A stretch of DNA of 7,083 nucleotides from Flavobacterium psychrophilum (GCA_945878515.1 CAMCTL010000164.1:1-7083); one strand, 5' to 3'; shown: positions 1 through 6,749, counted from the first letter of the stretch. Notes: generated by a model from the letters alone, not told the origin. Made by a program: numbers and translations.

Positions 1-983
1 ATGGTAAATGTTCCTCCTGTCATATCGTCAACGGTAATTTGCCCGTCTCTTGCTTTGATTGCTAATCTTTTGATCTCAGCTTCAATTCCACGAAACGATA
101 AGTTTTCGGCATTTCGAACCACAGGAACCATCAATCCTTTTGGACCAGAAACTGCAATCGAAATGTCGCAAAAATCATAAGCAATCTTATAATCGCCATC
201 CATCATTGAATTTACGTCAGGATATAATGCTAAAGCTCTTGTTACCGCTTTTGTAAAAAACGACATATATCCTAAACCTAGTCCACCGTGTTTTGCTTTG
301 AACGCATCTTTGAATTCGTTGCGCAAATTATTGATTGGCGTCATGTTTACTTCGTTGAAAGTAGTTAACATGGCGGTATCGTTTTTGGCTGCGACCAATC
401 TTTCGGCTACTTTACGACGCAACATTGATAATTTGGTGCGTTCAGAACCACGGTTTCCACCTGTTGGAGTTCCCATTGATGGAACAGCATTTATAGCGTC
501 ATCTTTAGTAATTCTTCCGTCTTTTCCTGTTCCAACAATATCAGCAGTTTGAATGTTTTTTTCGTCCAATATTTTTCTTGCTGCCGGTGATGGAGTTCCG
601 GATGCGTAAGATGTTGGTGCTACGGGAGCAACCACTTTTACTTCTTCTTTCTTAACCTCAACAATTTTTGTTTCTTCTTTTTTTACTTCAGCAACTTTTT
701 CAGCAGCTTCTTCTTTTGGAGCTTGCTCCCCCTTTGGGGGCTGGGGGGCTTCGGTATCGATATGACACACAATGGCACCAACGGCAACTGTGTCTCCCTC
801 TTCTGCTTTTAGTGAAATAATTCCGCTGGCTTCTGCTGGTAATTCTAGTGTTGCTTTGTCTGAATCAACCTCGGCAATAGCTTGATCTTTTTCTACGTAA
901 TCGCCGTCTTTTACCAACCAAGTTGCAATTTCAACTTCTTTTATAGATTCCCCTGGAGATGGGACTTTCATTTCTAAAATCAT
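1..983 (-). CDS. sucB: 2-oxoglutarate dehydrogenase E2, dihydrolipoyllysine succinyltransferase (3' part missing)
   Basis: E2 core of the 2-oxoglutarate dehydrogenase complex (also called odhB). It transfers the succinyl group from E1 via a swinging lipoyl arm to CoA in the cytoplasmic TCA cycle. The window holds 327 codons from the ATG at 983, roughly four fifths of a normal ~400-residue E2. Visible in order: a lipoyl domain (residues 1-77) with the lipoylation motif EVDSDKATLE, Lys43 being the modified residue; a charged Lys/Glu linker (about 78-128); a peripheral subunit-binding domain (about 131-166, SPAARKILDE... GKDGRITKDD) that docks E1/E3; a second short linker; and the start of the catalytic acyltransferase domain from about 181 (ERTKLSMLRRKVAERL). 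The reading frame is open to the left edge, which cuts it after the DDMTGGTFT segment, so the C-terminal HxxxDG catalytic motif is not visible. The start follows sucA by 39 bases of A/T-rich sequence without a Shine-Dalgarno, normal for Bacteroidetes. The DKATLE lipoyl context and sucA linkage favour succinyl- over acetyltransferase. The linker contains two local repeats listed separately. Confidence 0.95.
   Translation of the reverse strand, partial: MILEMKVPSPGESIKEVEIATWLVKDGDYVEKDQAIAEVDSDKATLELPAEASGIISLKAEEGDTVAVGAIVCHIDTEAPQPPKGEQAPKEEAAEKVAEVKKEETKIVEVKKEEVKVVAPVAPTSYASGTPSPAARKILDEKNIQTADIVGTGKDGRITKDDAINAVPSMGTPTGGNRGSERTKLSMLRRKVAERLVAAKNDTAMLTTFNEVNMTPINNLRNEFKDAFKAKHGGLGLGYMSFFTKAVTRALALYPDVNSMMDGDYKIAYDFCDISIAVSGPKGLMVPVVRNAENLSFRGIEAEIKRLAIKARDGQITVDDMTGGTFT
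630..689 (-). repeat. Tandem 30-bp repeat encoding a 10-residue linker duplication in sucB
   Basis: Residues 99-108 (EVKKEETKIV) and 109-118 (EVKKEEVKVV) are adjacent copies with 8 of 10 residues identical. They form part of the flexible Lys/Glu linker between the lipoyl and subunit-binding domains. The DNA copies differ mostly at third positions, so the duplication is not recent. Length variation in E2 linkers is common and usually tolerated. Confidence 0.7.
718..750. repeat. GC-rich palindromic repeat element inside the sucB linker
   Basis: A G/C block stands out in AT-rich DNA: CCCCC-TTT-GGGGG (728-740) followed by CT and six more G (743-748). It overlaps on its left with a second palindrome, GGAGC-TT-GCTCC (718-729). 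The G runs could pair with the single C run in alternative ways. On the coding strand it reads in frame as APQPPKGEQAP (residues 79-89), placed exactly where the lipoyl domain ends. From memory, similar C-run/AAAG/G-run motifs are dispersed in many Flavobacterium genomes, so this may be one copy of a mobile or expanding repeat family tolerated in a linker. Only one copy is seen in this window, so the family assignment is inference. Confidence 0.55.
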
Positions 984-1022
984 CTTATTTATATTAAATT
1001 ATGAATCTTAAATATTTTTATT

Positions 1023-3800
1023 TTAACGAACAAAATCTTTCTCAAATACCATTTTTATCGCTCTTGCGTGACGATTTTTAGATCTTGTATAACTTCCTGA
1101 CGCTGATGCCGAGGAAACTCTTAATGAAGCCAATCTCCATTGTACCAAATTGAAATTCATCAACATATAGCCATAAGCACCCATGTTTTTTGGCTCTTCT
1201 TGTGCCCAAACATAATCATCTACATTTGGATATTTCGCTATAATTTCTTTTAATTGATCAATAGGTAATGGAAATAATTGTTCTATTCTCACTACAGCCA
1301 CATCTTTTCTACCTCTAATTTCTCGCTCGGCGGTAATGTCATAATAGAATTTTCCAGTGCAAAAAACTATGGTTTTTACATCAGCTTTGTTTACTAATGC
1401 ATCATCAATTGTTTCTTGGAAAGAACCGTTTTCTAATTCTTCGATAGTTGAAACGACTCTTGGATCACGAAGTAAACTTTTTGGTGTAAAGACAATCAGT
1501 GGTTTACGGAATTTTGCTTTCATTTGTCTTCTCAACAAGTGAAAGAAATTGGCTGGCGTTGTACAATCGGCTACATACATATTTTGTCTAGCGCAAAGTT
1601 GTAAGTAACGTTCCATTCTTCCTGATGAATGTTCGGCACCTTGACCTTCGTAACCGTGCGGCAATAACAAAACAATTCCGTTTTGGTTGTTCCATTTGTC
1701 CTCTCCACAAGAAATGTATTGATCAATCATAATTTGGGCACCGTTAGAAAAATCGCCAAATTGTGCTTCCCAAATAGTCAGTGAATTTGGATTTGTTAGG
1801 GCATATCCATAATCAAAACCTAAAACTCCATATTCGGACAACAATGAGTTGAACGCATTGAATTTTCCTTTTTTTCCTTCCAAGCTGTTAATTAAAACCA
1901 CTTCTTCTTCTGAATCTTCTACTTTGACTACAGCGTGTCGGTGTGAAAAAGTACCACGTTCTACATCTTGACCTGAAATTCGAACATCAAAACCTTCTCT
2001 TAACAACGAACCATAAGCTAGATGTTCGGCCATTGCCCAATCTAGTTGGTTGGTTTCAAAGAACATTGTTTTTCTATCGTTAATTAGTTTTTGAATTTTA
2101 CTAATGAATTTTTTATCGGTAGGTAAGTTACAAATGGCATTGGCAACAGCCGTCAGTCCTTCTTTTGGATAAGAAGTATCTACTTTTGTAAGCATTTGCG
2201 ATATGCCAGCATTTTCAAAACCTTTCCATTCATTTTGTAAAAAAGGAGTAATTATGGTCAATTCTTTTTTGCGTGATTCTTCTAAATTGACTTCTAAACC
2301 ATCCTTGTATTTTTTTTCTAATTCTTTTACATAAGCGTTGTCAATTACGCCTTCTGCCAATAATTTTTCAGCATAAATATCTCTAGGATTTTTATGTTTG
2401 GCAATTATTTTATACAAAATGGGTTGTGTAAAGCGAGGTTCGTCGCCTTCGTTGTGACCATATTTTCTGTAGCCTAACAAGTCTATGAAAACGTCACGAC
2501 CAAAATGCATTCTGAAATCAAGCGCAAAGGACATGGCGTGTACAACGGCTTCCGCATCATCGGCATTTACGTGCAAAACTGGGGAAAGAGTAACTTTTGC
2601 AACATCTGTACAATAAGTTGAAGAACGAGCATCAAGATAATTTGTTGTAAAACCCACTTGATTGTTGATGACAACGTGAATGGTTCCGCCAGTTTTATAA
2701 CCATCTAATTGCGACATTTGAATGATTTCGTATAAAATTCCTTGACCTGCAATTGCAGCATCTCCGTGAACGGCAATGGGCAATACTTTAGAAAAATCAT
2801 TTGGGAAATATTTGTCTTGTTGTGCTCTGGTTATTCCTTCTATTACAGCTCCTACGGTTTCTAAATGCGAAGGATTTGGTGCTAAATTAATCGTTATAGT
2901 TTTTCCTGAAGTGGTAACTTTTTCGGCACTTAATCCCAAATGGTATTTTACGTCACCATCAAAATACTCTTGATCGTTGTAATCTTTTCCATCAAATTCA
3001 CTAAAAATATCTTGAGTAGATTTTCCGAAAATATTAGCCAAAACATTCAAACGACCACGGTGCGCCATTCCCATTACGAAATGTTCAACGCCTTTTTCAG
3101 CGGCTTGTTCTATCAAAGCGTCTAAAGCAGGAATAATAGATTCTCCACCTTCAAGAGAAAAACGTTTTTGTCCAACATATTTGGTGTGCAAGAAATTTTC
3201 GAACGACACCGCTTGGTTAAGTTTGTGAAGAATTGCTTTTTTCTTTTCAATCGAAAAATTAGGTTGATTGTCGTTATGTCCAATTTTACTTTGAATCCAT
3301 TTAATATCGTTTGGATTACGAATATACATATATTCAACACCGATTGATTGGCAATAAATTTTATCTAAATGGCCTAAAATTTCAGCCAAACTGCAAGGTT
3401 CAATTTTGATGATTCTAGCGGCATCAAAAACCAAAGGCAAATCCGCTTTAGAAAGTCCAAAATTCTCTATGTCTAATGTTGGTGAATAGGTTCTTCGTTT
3501 GTGAACAGGATTGGTTCTAGTAAACAAATGCCCACGGCTTCTATAAGCATCAATTAATTTAATAACATTAAATTCTTTCAGAAGTTTATCCGTTCCAGAA
3601 TTATTTTCTTGTGTAACGGGTGTTTTTATTTCTAGTTGAGCAGTTTGATTTTCTTTGTTGTAAGTTGCCATTCCAAAGTCGAAACCTTGAAAAAAACCTC
3701 TCCAACTGGGCTCAACGCTATCTGGATTTTCTAAATATTGATCGTATAATTGTGCAAAAAATTCGGTGTGTGCTGCGTTTAAAAATGAAAACCTATCCAT
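1023..3800 (-). CDS. sucA: 2-oxoglutarate dehydrogenase E1 component
   Basis: Thiamine-diphosphate-dependent E1 (odhA) that decarboxylates 2-oxoglutarate and reductively succinylates the E2 lipoyl group in the TCA cycle. The 925-residue length is normal for the family. The N-terminal segment (about 1-40, FSFLNAAHTEFFAQLYDQYL and SWRGFF) is the E2-binding start typical of OdhA. Motifs seen: MAHRGRLNVL (245-254, His247 equivalent to the substrate-site His of E. coli SucA); KYHLGLSAE (285-293); NPSHLE (309-314); the diphosphate/Mg motif GDAAIAGQG (346-354) and NNQVGFTT (379-386); HNEGDEPRFTQP (449-460); LDWAMAEHLAYGSLL (586-600), containing the Glu (592) expected to activate the cofactor; LPHGYEGQGAEHSSGRMERYLQL (713-735, quoted in part: PHGYEGQG, EHSSGR); and a C-terminal QEEPKNMGAY (867-876). 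All key residues are intact. The Met at 3800 gives the expected N terminus and lies about 33 bases past the predicted transcription start. It is first in the operon with sucB; E3 is not in this window. Confidence 0.98.
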   Translation of the reverse strand: MDRFSFLNAAHTEFFAQLYDQYLENPDSVEPSWRGFFQGFDFGMATYNKENQTAQLEIKTPVTQENNSGTDKLLKEFNVIKLIDAYRSRGHLFTRTNPVHKRRTYSPTLDIENFGLSKADLPLVFDAARIIKIEPCSLAEILGHLDKIYCQSIGVEYMYIRNPNDIKWIQSKIGHNDNQPNFSIEKKKAILHKLNQAVSFENFLHTKYVGQKRFSLEGGESIIPALDALIEQAAEKGVEHFVMGMAHRGRLNVLANIFGKSTQDIFSEFDGKDYNDQEYFDGDVKYHLGLSAEKVTTSGKTITINLAPNPSHLETVGAVIEGITRAQQDKYFPNDFSKVLPIAVHGDAAIAGQGILYEIIQMSQLDGYKTGGTIHVVINNQVGFTTNYLDARSSTYCTDVAKVTLSPVLHVNADDAEAVVHAMSFALDFRMHFGRDVFIDLLGYRKYGHNEGDEPRFTQPILYKIIAKHKNPRDIYAEKLLAEGVIDNAYVKELEKKYKDGLEVNLEESRKKELTIITPFLQNEWKGFENAGISQMLTKVDTSYPKEGLTAVANAICNLPTDKKFISKIQKLINDRKTMFFETNQLDWAMAEHLAYGSLLREGFDVRISGQDVERGTFSHRHAVVKVEDSEEEVVLINSLEGKKGKFNAFNSLLSEYGVLGFDYGYALTNPNSLTIWEAQFGDFSNGAQIMIDQYISCGEDKWNNQNGIVLLLPHGYEGQGAEHSSGRMERYLQLCARQNMYVADCTTPANFFHLLRRQMKAKFRKPLIVFTPKSLLRDPRVVSTIEELENGSFQETIDDALVNKADVKTIVFCTGKFYYDITAEREIRGRKDVAVVRIEQLFPLPIDQLKEIIAKYPNVDDYVWAQEEPKNMGAYGYMLMNFNLVQWRLASLRVSSASASGSYTRSKNRHARAIKMVFEKDFVR

Positions 3801-3839
3801 AATTTTATAAAATATGCTTTTTTGTTAAAAATAGTTTGG

Positions 3840-3847
3840 CAAAAGTA
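3840..3847 (-). promoter_or_regulatory. Promoter -7 element for the sucA-sucB operon
   Basis: On the minus strand these bases read TACTTTTG, a perfect match to the Bacteroidetes -7 consensus TAnnTTTG. Transcription would start near 3833 and give a leader of about 33 bases before the sucA ATG. No TTG is found at the usual distance upstream, so the -33 half is weak; this suggests either an extended or activator-assisted promoter, or just a relaxed site. Confidence 0.6.
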
Positions 3848-3889
3848 CAATAAATCAATACACTTGCTGTATTTTTTTTAAGTACTTTT
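3841..3889. repeat. 8-bp inverted repeat spanning the divergent promoter region
   Basis: AAAAGTAC (3841-3848) and GTACTTTT (3882-3889) are perfect reverse complements separated by 33 bases. They coincide with the two outward-facing -7 elements of sucA and the divergent barrel gene, so the symmetry can be explained by the promoters themselves. A shared operator for a dimeric regulator is possible but not shown. Confidence 0.5.
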
Positions 3890-3890
3890 A
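3864..3890 (+). promoter_or_regulatory. Probable promoter of the divergent outer-membrane protein gene
   Basis: TTG at 3864-3866 is followed after 16 bases by TACTTTTA (3883-3890), which matches the TAnnTTTG element in all but the last base. The spacing is a little shorter than usual. The leader to the ATG at 3922 would be about 25 bases. An alternative nearby -7 candidate, ATAATTTG at 3895-3902, has poorer consensus and spacing. Confidence 0.45.
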
Positions 3891-3921
3891 CGTAATAATT
3901 TGTTAAATTAATCATTAAATT

Positions 3922-4461
3922 ATGCTAAAAACCAGTCCTTTTTCAGAATTTAAACCATTATTAATATTAATTTTTGTGGTAACCTTTAATTCGATCATAG
4001 CACAAGAATCATCAGCTTTGTCAAAAACAAAGAGTGATTTTTGGCAAAATGTGCAATTTGGTGGCGGTATTGGATTAGGCATTTCTTCTGGTTATACTGA
4101 TGTTTTTTTGGCACCAAGTGCTATCTATAATGTAAATTCAATCGTTGCATTTGGTGCTGGATTAAATTTGAACTATGTAGCTTTATCAAACTATTATTCT
4201 TCACTAACTTATGGAATAAGCACTCTTGTTTTGATAAATCCTATCCCTGAAATTCAGTTTTCAGTGGGCTTGAATCCATCTCGTGTCAATTATCAAGAAA
4301 AAAATTATGGTAACTACTCTGAAAATTTCTGGGAAACAAGTCTGATTCTTGGTGCTGGTTATCGCAATGGAAATGTGACAATTGGTATTGGTTACAATGT
4401 TTTGCAAAATGACCGATATGACGCTGAGCCTTTTGTGCCCTTTGTTAGAGCCTATTTTTAA
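3922..4461 (+). CDS. Predicted outer-membrane beta-barrel protein (flavobacterial family of unknown function)
   Basis: 179 residues. A Sec-type signal peptide is clear: a Lys near the N terminus, a hydrophobic core LLILIFVV (13-20), and a likely cleavage after IIAQ (residue 28). The mature part alternates polar and hydrophobic residues in short Gly/aromatic-rich strands (GGGIGLGISSGY, VAFGAGLNLNY, LILGAGYRNGNVTIGIGY) and ends FVPFVRAYF. The terminal Phe is the standard BamA-recognised beta-signal of outer-membrane barrels. The length suits a small 8-strand barrel. As I recall, relatives beside sucA in flavobacteria are sometimes labelled 'alpha-ketoglutarate decarboxylase'; nothing in this sequence supports an enzyme, and the name probably leaked from the neighbouring gene. 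It is transcribed divergently from sucA and converges with the small gene ending at 4498, leaving 36 bases with no evident terminator hairpin. The start at 3922 is chosen because it opens directly into the signal peptide. The ligand or role is unknown. Confidence 0.85.
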   Translation: MLKTSPFSEFKPLLILIFVVTFNSIIAQESSALSKTKSDFWQNVQFGGGIGLGISSGYTDVFLAPSAIYNVNSIVAFGAGLNLNYVALSNYYSSLTYGISTLVLINPIPEIQFSVGLNPSRVNYQEKNYGNYSENFWETSLILGAGYRNGNVTIGIGYNVLQNDRYDAEPFVPFVRAYF

Positions 4462-4497
4462 TTCTTTTGCTAGATATAACCAGTTTGTTTAAATTCT

Positions 4498-4851
4498 TCA
4501 ACGAAATTTATTCCGAAACCATACTTTTTGCCATTCTCTTTTTAAAATCAAAAACACAACATTTTCGGCCAGAATTACTAAGTCTGAACCATTGAGTTTC
4601 TTTATTTCATCTTCGGAAACATCAATTATATATAGCAAATTTAAATATTCGGCAAATTTGTAGTTAATCATTCTGTAAATTTTCTCGTGCAATTGAATTT
4701 TTAGTTCTTCGGGCGAGATGCTCTTCGGGAAATCAATTCCTTCGTTGGCCAAATTGAAATCCTTATTGATTTGCTCAATCAGTTTTAAGTATAAAGCCTC
4801 TTTTTGCGCTTCTTGAAACAGCAAATCTACATTTATTGGGGTGATGTACAT
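4498..4851 (-). CDS. Conserved-looking small helical protein, function unknown
   Basis: 117 residues, not recognised. It has no signal peptide and no convincing transmembrane helix. The sequence reads as mostly amphipathic alpha helices: about 6-32 (VDLLFQEAQKEALYLKLIEQ), 47-76 (SPEELKIQLHEKIYRMINYK onward, through the aromatic stretch EYLNLLYIIDV), and 88-115 (SDLVILAENVVFLILKREW), ending in a basic, Trp/Phe-rich tail WQKVWFRNKFR. That tail could bind membrane or nucleic acid, but this is speculative. It is the last gene of the run that begins with the polyprenyl synthase, 28 bases after the membrane protein gene, so co-transcription is likely. Clean codon structure, a sensible ATG in an A/T-rich leader and the operon position argue it is real. 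It is probably cytoplasmic. Confidence 0.75.
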   Translation of the reverse strand: MYITPINVDLLFQEAQKEALYLKLIEQINKDFNLANEGIDFPKSISPEELKIQLHEKIYRMINYKFAEYLNLLYIIDVSEDEIKKLNGSDLVILAENVVFLILKREWQKVWFRNKFR

Positions 4852-4879
4852 AATTTAATTTTAAATAGCAATTTCAACA

Positions 4880-5629
4880 TTAACATTGATTTTTGACATC
4901 GCCTTCTATGAGATTTTTATTTTCTTTGAATTTCCACTTATTCACAATTTTTACCAAAAGAACATCGCCTCCTATATATATAGAAACAGCTCCCATTGGC
5001 GGATTTACAGCTGGAATTACTCCAAAAGTCTTGGGCTTCCATATCCAACATTGAAAATAGGTGCCCACTAATTCAGTATATATCACACAAAGGGCAATGA
5101 AAAAATACAAGTTTTGCCATTTTTTTCTCTTTAGAAGCAAAAAGAAAAAGACACCAAAAATCAAAGTGAAAATATCATTCAGAAAAATTACAACAGATAG
5201 AAACAATAGCAAAAATCCAATGCCAAAATATTTTTTTAGGAATTTACCTTTCGTAATTGCCCAATTTGTTTCAGTAAAAACAAAACCCGTAGCATAAACA
5301 ACGGCGTGGCCTACAGGAACATAAAGCGGAATTGCATCCGTTCTATAATCGTACATTCCGAGTATAGTGGAAAAGATTAACTCTCCAATATAGGAAAGAA
5401 AAACCATTACAAACATCAATTTCCTGAGATAAGCATTGGAAAACCAAAAGAAAGCAGAAAAATAAATAATCACTAACAGGTTTGTGATTTGCCTTGCATC
5501 AAAATAATTTTCTTTAAATAAAACGCTGTCAAACCCTAAAGCAACTAGCACAAAAAGAGGAAAAAAAACAGCAAAATACAATTGCTTTTTGGCACAATGC
5601 GCTTTGTCGTTAAAGAAAATGGAGTTCAT
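4880..5629 (-). CDS. Polytopic membrane protein of unknown function, linked to a polyprenyl synthase
   Basis: 249 residues, very hydrophobic, with about eight predicted membrane segments: roughly 16-33, 48-65, 69-89, 100-117, 133-150, 152-167, 172-190 and 210-228. The N- and C-terminal ends are hydrophilic, the C terminus Lys/Glu-rich. I do not recognise the family. Two conserved-looking patches resemble each other: residues 80-115 (YIGELIF, then MYDY, then AIPLYVPVGHAVVYATG) and 184-221 (YTELVGT, then WIWKP, then VIPAVNPPMGAVSIYIGG). Both show a membrane-embedded Glu-Leu, an aromatic pair, IP...P.G and a final Y..G, consistent with an ancient 4+4 helix duplication. The buried Glu83/Glu186, Asp222 and Trp195/197 are candidate functional residues. 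The ATG at 5629 lies 12 bases after the prenyl synthase stop, so the two are almost certainly co-transcribed. That context suggests work on isoprenoid lipids or carotenoids (for example a hydratase- or cyclase-like membrane enzyme), but no known motif proves it. Confidence 0.8.
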   Translation of the reverse strand: MNSIFFNDKAHCAKKQLYFAVFFPLFVLVALGFDSVLFKENYFDARQITNLLVIIYFSAFFWFSNAYLRKLMFVMVFLSYIGELIFSTILGMYDYRTDAIPLYVPVGHAVVYATGFVFTETNWAITKGKFLKKYFGIGFLLLFLSVVIFLNDIFTLIFGVFFFLLLKRKKWQNLYFFIALCVIYTELVGTYFQCWIWKPKTFGVIPAVNPPMGAVSIYIGGDVLLVKIVNKWKFKENKNLIEGDVKNQC

Positions 5630-5641
5630 AAATACAAATTT

Positions 5642-6616
5642 TTACGCTGTGCGGCTCATCAAATTTTCTCCAAAATCTTTTAGCATTGCTTTTTTATCTT
5701 TTGGAATGTCTAATTTTTCAAGCGTTTCAAAAGCTTTTACAGTAAATTCCTGAATGGCTTTTTGGGTTGCTGCAGAAGCTCCTGTGGCATTGAACAGCTC
5801 TTTTACAATCTTAATTTTGTTGCAATTATCTTCGGCTCTAACTGAAAATAATTTTGTTAATATTTCCATGTCTTCATCAGTAGAAAATTCTAATGCTTTG
5901 AGGTACAAATACGTTTTCTTATTTTCGATAATATCGCCACCTACTTGTTTTCCAAAGGTTTCTGGATCTCCAAAAGCATCTAAATAATCATCCTGTAGTT
6001 GAAAAGCCAATCCTAGATTGAGTCCAAAATCATATATTAATTTAGAATTTTCTTTGGAAGTCTGTGCGATTATTGCACCCATTTTCATTGCTGCAGCAAC
6101 AAGGACAGCGGTTTTATACTCAATCATTTTCAAGTATTCTGGAATTGTGACATCGTTTCGGGTTTCAAAATCAACATCATATTGTTGGCCTTCGCAAACT
6201 TCGAGAGCAGTTTTGCTAAACAATTTAGCTAATTTTCGAAACGTTTTGGGTTGGTATTTTTCGAAATATTGGTAAGCCAAAATCAACATCGCATCGCCAG
6301 AAAGAATTCCTGTATTAACATTCCATTTTTCGTGAACAGTAATTTTTCCTCTTCTTAAAGGCGCATCGTCCATAATGTCATCGTGAACAAGAGAAAAATT
6401 ATGAAAAACCTCAACCGCCATTGCTGCGGGCAAAGCCAATTTGTAATCGACATCAAAAATATCGGCAGTCATTAAAGTTAAGATGGGACGCAATCTTTTA
6501 CCACCTAATTCTAATATGTAATCTATTGGTTGATAAAGATTCGCTGGCTCTTTATTGAAATTTTGACCTTCTAAATAGTGTAAAAATTGTACTTGATATT
6601 CGTTTATGGGAAGCAT
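5642..6616 (-). CDS. Polyprenyl diphosphate synthase (probably geranylgeranyl-type)
   Basis: Class I all-alpha trans-prenyltransferase that condenses isopentenyl diphosphate onto allylic diphosphates in the cytoplasm. At 324 residues it has the usual length. Motifs: GGKRLRP (38-44, diphosphate-binding Lys/Arg); first Asp-rich motif DDIMD (79-83) followed by LRRGK (87-91); GDAM (107-110); Lys168-Thr169; FQLQDDYLDAFGD (205-217) with the second Asp-rich motif DDYLD (209-213); and GKQVGGDI (222-229) with KKT (233-235). All catalytic Asp and Lys residues are present. The residue five before the first Asp of the first motif is Phe74 and the one four before is Ser75. There is no two-residue insertion in the motif. 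This is the pattern of type I (archaeal-like) geranylgeranyl diphosphate synthases, so a C20 product is inferred; farnesyl or longer products are not excluded. GGPP would feed carotenoids in yellow flavobacteria. It heads a three-gene operon with the membrane protein and the small protein. The Met at 6616 gives the standard N terminus. Confidence 0.93.
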   Translation of the reverse strand: MLPINEYQVQFLHYLEGQNFNKEPANLYQPIDYILELGGKRLRPILTLMTADIFDVDYKLALPAAMAVEVFHNFSLVHDDIMDDAPLRRGKITVHEKWNVNTGILSGDAMLILAYQYFEKYQPKTFRKLAKLFSKTALEVCEGQQYDVDFETRNDVTIPEYLKMIEYKTAVLVAAAMKMGAIIAQTSKENSKLIYDFGLNLGLAFQLQDDYLDAFGDPETFGKQVGGDIIENKKTYLYLKALEFSTDEDMEILTKLFSVRAEDNCNKIKIVKELFNATGASAATQKAIQEFTVKAFETLEKLDIPKDKKAMLKDFGENLMSRTA

Positions 6617-6649
6617 TAATTTTAGTTTAAAGTTCAGGTTTAACTTTTA

Positions 6650-6657
6650 CAAAGTAA
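6650..6657 (-). promoter_or_regulatory. Weak candidate -7 element for the polyprenyl synthase operon
   Basis: On the minus strand these bases read TTACTTTG, one mismatch from TAnnTTTG. The start would be near 6643, leaving a leader of about 27 bases. No TTG lies at the proper distance upstream, only TTC about 18 bases away. This is the best candidate in the gap, but not a convincing one. Confidence 0.3.
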
Positions 6658-6719
6658 ATTAAAAAACGGGAGAACTTTGAATGAGAAGCAATTTTTTTAA
6701 AAATACTTTGGAAACTATT

Positions 6720-6749
6720 TTGGTATTTAAAGTTTCCGCATTATATTTG
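6720..6749 (+). promoter_or_regulatory. Consensus flavobacterial promoter of the YceI-like gene
   Basis: TTG (6720-6722), exactly 19 bases, then TATATTTG (6742-6749): a full match to the Bacteroidetes primary sigma-factor consensus TTG-N19-TAnnTTTG. Transcription should begin near 6756, giving a leader of about 44 bases before the ATG at 6800. It is the best promoter in the window, suggesting strong or constitutive expression. Confidence 0.75.

Noticed and set aside
298..552. Plus-strand open frame of 84 residues within sucB
   Set aside because: It is antisense to strongly conserved E2 codons and has no promoter or recognisable protein features.
728..748. The GC-rich block as a transcription terminator or frameshift error
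   Set aside because: The sucB frame continues unbroken through it with sensible linker residues, and no T-run follows on the coding strand.
2776..3340. Several open frames of 60-72 residues on both strands inside sucA
   Set aside because: They overlap motif-bearing sucA codons in other frames and look like shadows of that gene.
4462..4497. Possible bidirectional terminator in the convergent gap
   Set aside because: The 36 bases contain no stem of useful length with a following T-run; transcripts may overlap or end by another mechanism.
4886..5297. Plus-strand open frames opposite the membrane protein gene
   Set aside because: They are antisense to the hydrophobic gene, with low-complexity Lys/Phe-rich products, as expected from AT-rich complementary sequence.
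4880..5629. Assignment of the membrane protein as a carotenoid cyclase or hydratase
   Set aside because: The general look (buried acids, IP..P, aromatics) is suggestive, but diagnostic motifs of those families are not present.
5754..6275. Plus-strand open frames opposite the polyprenyl synthase
   Set aside because: They oppose highly conserved catalytic codons including the second Asp-rich motif.
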